Of a DNA stretch of 64,000 bases, positions 58,405 through 64,000 are shown one piece after another. The position numbers and the translations under genes are program-made. The notes under the pieces were generated by a model. The model was not told the origin of the DNA. It worked only from the letters and a program-made list of their open reading frames with translations, and did no database searches. Source of the DNA: Branchiostoma floridae (Eukaryota; Chordata; Leptocardii; Amphioxiformes; Branchiostomatidae). The DNA is taken from assembly GCF_000003815.2 (NCBI RefSeq), contig NC_049979.1:25433899-25497898 (forward strand). Reading direction: 5' to 3'. Position 1 is the stretch's first letter. Each line of letters opens with the position of its first letter.

Positions 58405-60100
58405 GAATGCATGTATATAACTGTATAGTCTTGCAGAAGTAACTGATTGTCCTCTTTATAACTTTCTTCTACTATAATTCAACCTGTCTTAAGCGTGTCA
58501 AAATTGGTCCACCGTGATTAGAGAAATAACTGAGATTTGCAGTTGAAGATTTGTAACGATGATATTAAAAACTTGGAGAGAGTGGGGGAGCAATGGTTTA
58601 TAGCCATTCTGCCTGGTGGTGTCATATGAAAACGACTAATAACTTTACCAAGCATGTCCTTCAGAATCGTCAACTTAAAGTACATGTAATTTTAAGAGTG
58701 TTAATGAAAATGGCCCACCAATGAATAGAAATCTTAGCCTGGGACCTTCTTTTATAGAAGATATTTCAGTTTTGAAGCACAAGAGGGGATTGGTGGTAAC
58801 AGTGGAGATTGAACATAGTCATAAGAAATTAAACAGAATAGAAATCTTTACTTGTTAGATGGAGATATATGACTCAAGGACAAAAGTTGATGATGTGTAA
58901 AGTTACTAAGTCTGAGTGCGTGTAGAAAATGTTAGATAAGACTCGGCCTTACAGATCAACCATGTTTTGTCTTGTGTGACAACTTTCTTCAGAATTTTTT
59001 GTTTACCCATTTGTGCCAATCCCAGTACTAGTACAATTTTTTTTTCTACTTTGTCGTCACAGTCACTTCTTAGTATAAACCCTAATATAGCCAAACTAAC
59101 ACAGTTATTAGACAGATGACGTTTCATCAAGTAATAATTCTATGATGAAGCTTACTGGACATCAGTTGCATTCCCAAAACTTTTCAAATTCTTGATGGCA
59201 AAAGGCCATTTCAAATTGATTTGGTGTTTCTGTGACTTAGTAGGGAAAATAAGGTGAAAGTTAAAAGGCCTTCAACATGATTCGTTGATGTGTGTGTTCA
59301 GTGGGAGCGGAAATGCATGATTATAACTTCAGAATACTGTTGATTCATTTATTTTCTTGGGGATTTGATTCCAAAGTAGTACGGGCTAAGGAGTCTTTCG
59401 TTATTTTTTCAGTCAAAACCTGTTTATTTATCAGGCACCAGATTTTAAATCTATCAATGTGGGTAGAGGGCAGCCATTACCAAATGCTGATATAACATAG
59501 GAAGGAACTGTTATCCTATCACAAAAACAAACAGGTCGTTCGTACATGCCGCGCTGGGCGCTGCTTTGTCAGCCATATTGGATATTTGCAGTCACTTGGC
59601 ACTGATTGGCTTGTGCCAAATAAAACAAGGTAATATTTATAAGCAGAGTCTGCTAGATTGATGTTAACATTTGAAATGATGCTTAGCTGAAACACCAATA
59701 TAATGCATTGCACTAAGTTGTGCAAATCTTTTAATTCATTGAGTATGGTCTCATCATCATCATATGGTCTAATCCATTATAAGATATACATTCAACTAGT
59801 CAAGAAAACATTGTTTACAACACATAGCCTTTATTTGCTGATCACAAAAAAAAGCATTTCAACTGCCTCTTATGTTGATTTGTGGAAAACGGGCAAGATT
59901 CCATCACTAAACAACTGTGGTCAGGTAATAACCTCCATGGTGGTGGTAAGAATGGTGTGACCCAGGATAAGTCTAAATTGACCATATCCAGTTGTAAGGC
60001 ACAGCAGGTAAATTTCAAGCCTTAGGATGACATTTTTTTAGACTACAAATCTAAGGAGAGAAAAAAAATTAAGAGTTCCACGACTCCATGCCTTTGCCAA
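58405..60100. other. Intergenic, no gene seen
   Basis: AT-rich, no recognisable frame, RNA gene or transposon end. Short open frames (for example 59703-59960 plus) have no protein character. Confidence 0.45.
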
Positions 60101-60114
60101 ATGATTTTACCTTT

Positions 60115-60515
60115 ACATCTGGTGTATGTCATTAATTATGCAAATAAGTTCCTTATTTACATAAATTATATTAGTTGATCATCTCCATACAAATAGAAGA
60201 CGTACACAATGTTCAGAAGGGTTTAATCGCATTTACTGATAGTTTATGCAAATTAGGTCCTCATTTGCATGATAAATGTTTAATGATGTCCACCTGTACA
60301 CAACTTCCAAATGTTAGAAGTAAGAAATTCTAGTCATTCACCAGCGGGATTATAGTATTTTCTCATTAATTCTGCAAATTAAATCTTTGCTTGCATAATA
60401 TCTATCTATCAACATTATTCTCTTTCTCAGTTACAAATAACAGTCCTATAATGGAACAAAGCATGTTTATAAGATTTCCCCATTTATTATGCAAATTAGA
60501 TTCTAATTTGCATAA
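60115..60515. repeat. Tandem array of palindromes with ATGCAAAT/ATTTGCAT cores
   Basis: Four modules of about 112-124 bp each contain an imperfect palindrome of the form TTATGCAAATTAGGTCC followed by TCATTTGCATAA, centred near 60145, 60260, 60385 and 60500. Related copies are at 9.2-9.5 kb and 10.9 kb. Each arm contains the POU-factor octamer ATGCAAAT or a near match. Confidence 0.75.
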
Positions 60516-60599
60516 TAACCATTAAATTAAATCAAGCATCTCTTAAGCTATCTGCATACCAAAATCCATTCTCCTTCAGTCTGAAACTATACTGCAGTT

Positions 60600-60725
60600 C
60601 CAAAAAGGTTGCTAGGAGGCCGCTGCAGTACCATAGTTCTGCTGCATTCCAGAACGCGAGACATCAAAAATGGAAGTTCCGCTGCAGTACCTTAGCAAGC
60701 TGCTAGGGGGCCCATTATAGACCTT
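60600..60725. repeat. Fragment of interspersed repeat (CTGCAGTACC...GCTAGGGGGCCC)
   Basis: CTGCAGTTCCAAAAAGGTTG then CTAGGAGGCCGCTGCAGTAC and a second GCTGCAGTACCTTAGCAAGC then TGCTAGGGGGCCC. The same module appears at 31.2-31.4 kb and, inverted, near 21360 and 38820. Confidence 0.5.
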
Positions 60726-60830
60726 GACCTTATGACTGTACATCAAATAACAGTCTGAGATTCTTCATTTTTGTTCTTTCACATTTTCTTCTTTGACCTT
60801 GGAATTCACTTTGACATTCATTCAATATTC

Positions 60831-61281
60831 AAGGCCACAGCAAGTAAATTTTATGGATGACATCCTCAGCAGACTGAAAATAGTCAGATAGGGCGAAAAA
60901 AGATGGCTACATTTTCAAAATAAAGACCATAAAATGTTGTAACAACTAAATGGACAAAACATGGTATCACAGCCAACAAGGCATTCATTCCATACAAGAC
61001 CTGCACTGGTGTAGTAAAAGTGACACTTGTGTGGTAGACTGACAACTACACTCATGGCTTCCATATTGGTGCCACATTTACAACTATCCAACTACTACTT
61101 CTACAACTACAGTCCTGGGCACCTCGCGTCTCTCCTACAAGTACAGTCATTAGGCTACAGTACGACACAACATACTTGCTCATGTTGGTAATTTTTCGTC
61201 ATGTTGACCATCTCCAAAGAAGAAGAAAAATCTTTTTTTTTTTTCTGGGTGTTATCCATAAAATTTACTTGCTTTGGCCTA
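60831..61281. mobile_element. 450-bp MITE, GGCCACAGCAAGTAAATTTT ends
   Basis: Left end AAGGCCACAGCAAGTAAATT continuing TTATGGATGACATC, right end TTATCCATAAAATTTACTTG continuing CTTTGGCCT, its inverse. Half-copies or ends recur at 10340-10495 and near 32755 and 33275. Non-coding; the two open frames starting in it at about 61200 are not supported. Confidence 0.75.
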
Positions 61282-62960
61282 AGCTGCGTCCCACCATCCA
61301 CCTCAAAACTGCTCTGTTCGTGCACCTCTCTGCTACTATATCTCTTCCAAAAAGCCGCATGTCATATCACCAGTCAGCTCCTTCTAATCAACCTGATGGC
61401 TTTTCTCTGGTGGTGTCATGTCCATTTCATTTTGCATCCTGACTTCAGTGGGTAAATGTGCAACAAAACTATATGTCGCACTCTGTTGTTGCCCCCTGAT
61501 GGATTCTCTGACCCATTTTCTTCTGCTATCACCTACTTGGCCTACATGTACATGTACAGTGGTACATTGCTGTGATGTAGTCTTCTCTTAACATGTCACC
61601 ATGTGCTCTCAGATGACATATCCATGTCATGTTTCTCTTGGTTTTCCGATTTGACCTCTGTTATATTGCAATGGTACGTGAAAACAAAGTGTATATGATT
61701 ATTCAATAAAGCAATCCTATATCCACTTCTGATTCTAGAGCTGCCAAGACTTGCAAAATGAAATAGATGATAAAAACATAGGGATGCAAGACATTGAGCA
61801 GACCCACATTCAGTCTATTGTAGTTGAACTGCTGATTGTGATGGACAACTACAAGTAGGATGGTCCATCTACCAAAAAGGATTAATATGATACAAGAAAG
61901 GCAAAATTTTCAAGAAAATGCAGTATGTTTCCCTCATACTACTGCCGTGTTCATACATCCAATTTCTTCTAGTTTTAAAGGTAGACTGAAGGTTCAGTTT
62001 TTCATAATGGTCAATGCAAACCTCTATCAAGGCAGTAGGGTCAAAGCAGGCCTTTTGCCCACAGGGTCCGATGTACCTAATGAAACTACATCTGGTAAAA
62101 CCTGGATAAAACAATCAAAGTCTCACCAAAAAGCAGTTACTCAAGCAACTGGATAATGGTTTTGGAAATGGTCCGACATTTCGTATAGTATCCACTATCC
62201 TTCGTCAGTGACACTGGAGAGATCTGGAAGAAACAGGTCTTTTATACTCTAACTATGAAAGAAGACAATTTCAGATGTCCAATAGGAAACGTAAGACAAT
62301 TCAGACTGCTACAAACTACTACTTTTTGGTGTATCTTATTACCTGGATGTCTAACCTACATCGACGAATCAAAGTCTCCTCCACATGGCCACTCCTACAT
62401 TTTGTATATAACAGACTTGACAGCTCATGTCAGCCACAAGGCAGGTTTTTCCTAGAACACCCTTGATTAAAAGGTTGAGACCCCTGTAGAAAGATTAGCC
62501 AAATTCACTCTTCGTGTCTGCCTGTGAGGCACAACTTTGACATTATCTGTCATTCCCCACTTCTTATATATGTAGGCTTCCAAATCCACAGGGTGAATAT
62601 CTTACAGTTGTGTACATGTACATGTATCTCTTTGACCTTTTCCTATCAAAACCACAAGTACTAATTTTTTTTTCACATAAAACATCCTGTGGCAATGAAT
62701 TAATTTCTGGTAAGCAAAGTTTTTGTGGTTTTCCTGTCGATTCGACAGATGAGCAGGCAGACAGGCATTTACCTGTTTTGCCTGACCTGCACATGACTTT
62801 TTATGGTGAAGGAGGGGTGTGCAATTCCTTCTCCACCCTCTCGTCTACTGGAGCACTAAGTCTCACAGGGACAGAACTGGTAACCAAAGTATAATAAGTC
62901 TCAGTGGCAAGAAGTTTTGAGGCTTATCATCATTTCGAATGATTCTCTCCTTAAATGAGA
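61282..62960. other. Intergenic, no gene established
   Basis: No recognised gene. Around 62150-62250 TATCCACTATCCTTCGTCAG resembles the non-coding part of retroelements in invertebrates, but I cannot assign it. Confidence 0.35.
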
Positions 62961-62973
62961 ACTGTTTTTTTTT

Positions 62974-63001
62974 GCATTTTGCCGCCTTAGCGGCAAAATG
63001 C
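62974..63001. repeat. Perfect 12-bp hairpin, CTTA loop
   Basis: GCATTTTGCCGC (62974-62985), loop CTTA, then GCGGCAAAATGC (62990-63001). A run of T precedes it. It is followed by a short GTGATGTT repeat (63028-63062). It could be a cruciform, an RNA hairpin or a transposon remnant. Confidence 0.85.
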
Positions 63002-63319
63002 CCTGAGACCAGAATAGTTGCCGTTGTGATGGAGTGATGTTGTGATGTTGTGATGTTGAGATGAACGGACCTGTTCAAAATCTGCAACGCATTTGTATAC
63101 AACTTAAAAGCTCTGTCGTGAGTCATTGTCTGTGGTCCGTAATGGGGCCTGATATTTGATTAGATTAAATGAATGAAGTATGATATTCCTAAGATTGATG
63201 CAGCATATAATCAAATTATTGCTTTTACATTTTAACGTTGTATTACCAATTCATAAAGATGAAATGTTTTCCAAATAAATCGTGTATATATATATAACAG
63301 TTACATATAGCCTATCCCA

Positions 63320-63960
63320 GATTCCTTTGCGACTTAGTTAATATTCATGCGTGCGGCGGTGGTGTTTTCCGTGCGTGTAGCGATTTTCGATTGATCGCCG
63401 TGTAAAATTGAGAAAGGCCTAGAACTTCAAACTTACCAGAATTGTAGTATGTAGTATGGAGGCCCTGGCAATGTAAAAATTTTAAGCAGGGGATAAAAGA
63501 TTGTTGAGATATGGCCTTCGGGAAAATGCCTCGCGAGACGGGAAAGTCACTTCCGCGTTTACCTGTTCGAGCGCTCTGCGGGCATGGCGTTGCGTCAGCC
63601 TGATTTGCATCTCAGCCTTATTTGGAAGCAACCCATATATGGTAGGATTGGATAGACAAGAAAACAAGCTACAATTTGGTACGTGAAACTTTCTTGTACC
63701 GCAATTTTAAGGTGGTTTACCTCCAGTTTGCAAATTTAGATGGCATTTTTCACCATTGATGTCTTATTTTTTCAAAAAGTTGCATCCATGTGTGTAACAA
63801 GCGGTTTCTAAGCTTTAAAATGATGTATAACATGTGTAGGTTTGTTGTGAGTTAGCGATGTGAATGTTCAACATGTGCTACTCGCTCCGTGTGGTGTGCC
63901 GAGTCCGGGCCGTGAGTTACGGCCGTAGGACCCTGCATATAAATTTAGTTAGGCGGGTCC
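63320..63960. promoter_or_regulatory. CpG-richer patch at the right edge, possible upstream end of another gene
   Basis: Stretches such as GCGTGCGGCGGTGGTG (63351), CTCGCGAGACGGG (63530), CTTCCGCGTTTACC and CGGGCCGTGAGTTACGGCCG are much richer in CpG than the preceding 5 kb. No coding exon is identifiable, so this is only a pointer. Confidence 0.25.
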
Positions 63961-64000
63961 ATAATTATCAAAATATTCTCGTTTCCATGTAAATAATTAG

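Noticed and set aside
61176-61455. Two overlapping ORFs at the right end of the 450-bp MITE
   Set aside because: They begin inside the MITE terminal repeat and show no family features.
62150-62250. Possible retroelement non-coding region (CTATCCTTCGTCAGTGACAC)
   Set aside because: The sequence looks familiar from invertebrate retroelements, but I could not connect it to any coding part or define ends.

Overview
The window is eukaryotic nuclear DNA, most likely from a cephalochordate (amphioxus-like). The genes are split by GT-AG introns, the two recognisable cellular genes have clear vertebrate orthologues, and the non-coding DNA is dense in DNA-transposon and non-LTR relics. Species assignment is inference. 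There is one 100-base assembly gap (10112-10211).

Layout. 1-6.5 kb is gene-free and holds two minus-strand LINE fragments and an 888-bp Harbinger-like inverted-repeat element. 6.5-8.6 kb is a two-exon RWDD2-type gene (RWD plus DUF1115, 288 residues). 8.6-13.5 kb is repeat-rich: a Penelope-like fragment split by a small inverted-repeat element that contains the gap, a CpG/YY1-like promoter candidate near 11.1 kb, and a decayed LINE carrying a reverse-transcriptase piece in the opposite orientation. 13,930-18,563 is a 4.6-kb element with about 880-bp nearly identical terminal inverted repeats, a 5-bp target duplication, internal 21-bp subrepeats, a C2H2 zinc-finger ORF and a second ORF on the other strand.

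18.8-56.5 kb is one gene on the plus strand, the orthologue of CLASRP (SFRS16/SWAP2), a CLK-associated SR-related splicing regulator. I could place 19 coding exons whose phases all agree, giving a 686-residue protein. Its first introns and the 15.7-kb intron 8 are loaded with small transposons (hAT-like, mariner-like, Harbinger-like), a 5'-truncated LINE and a tRNA-derived SINE candidate. From about 40 kb onward the introns are almost free of recognisable repeats. A 59-bp minisatellite of 11 units begins inside coding exon 6 and repeats its splice donor.

56.5-64 kb has no gene I can support. It contains a possible CLASRP polyadenylation signal, a tandem array of palindromes with octamer-like cores, a 450-bp inverted-repeat element, a perfect hairpin and a CpG-richer end that may be the start of another gene.

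How the parts relate: both cellular genes are read left to right and look like housekeeping genes. The rest is mainly transposon material, and the large inverted-repeat element ends only 235 bp before the CLASRP start codon.
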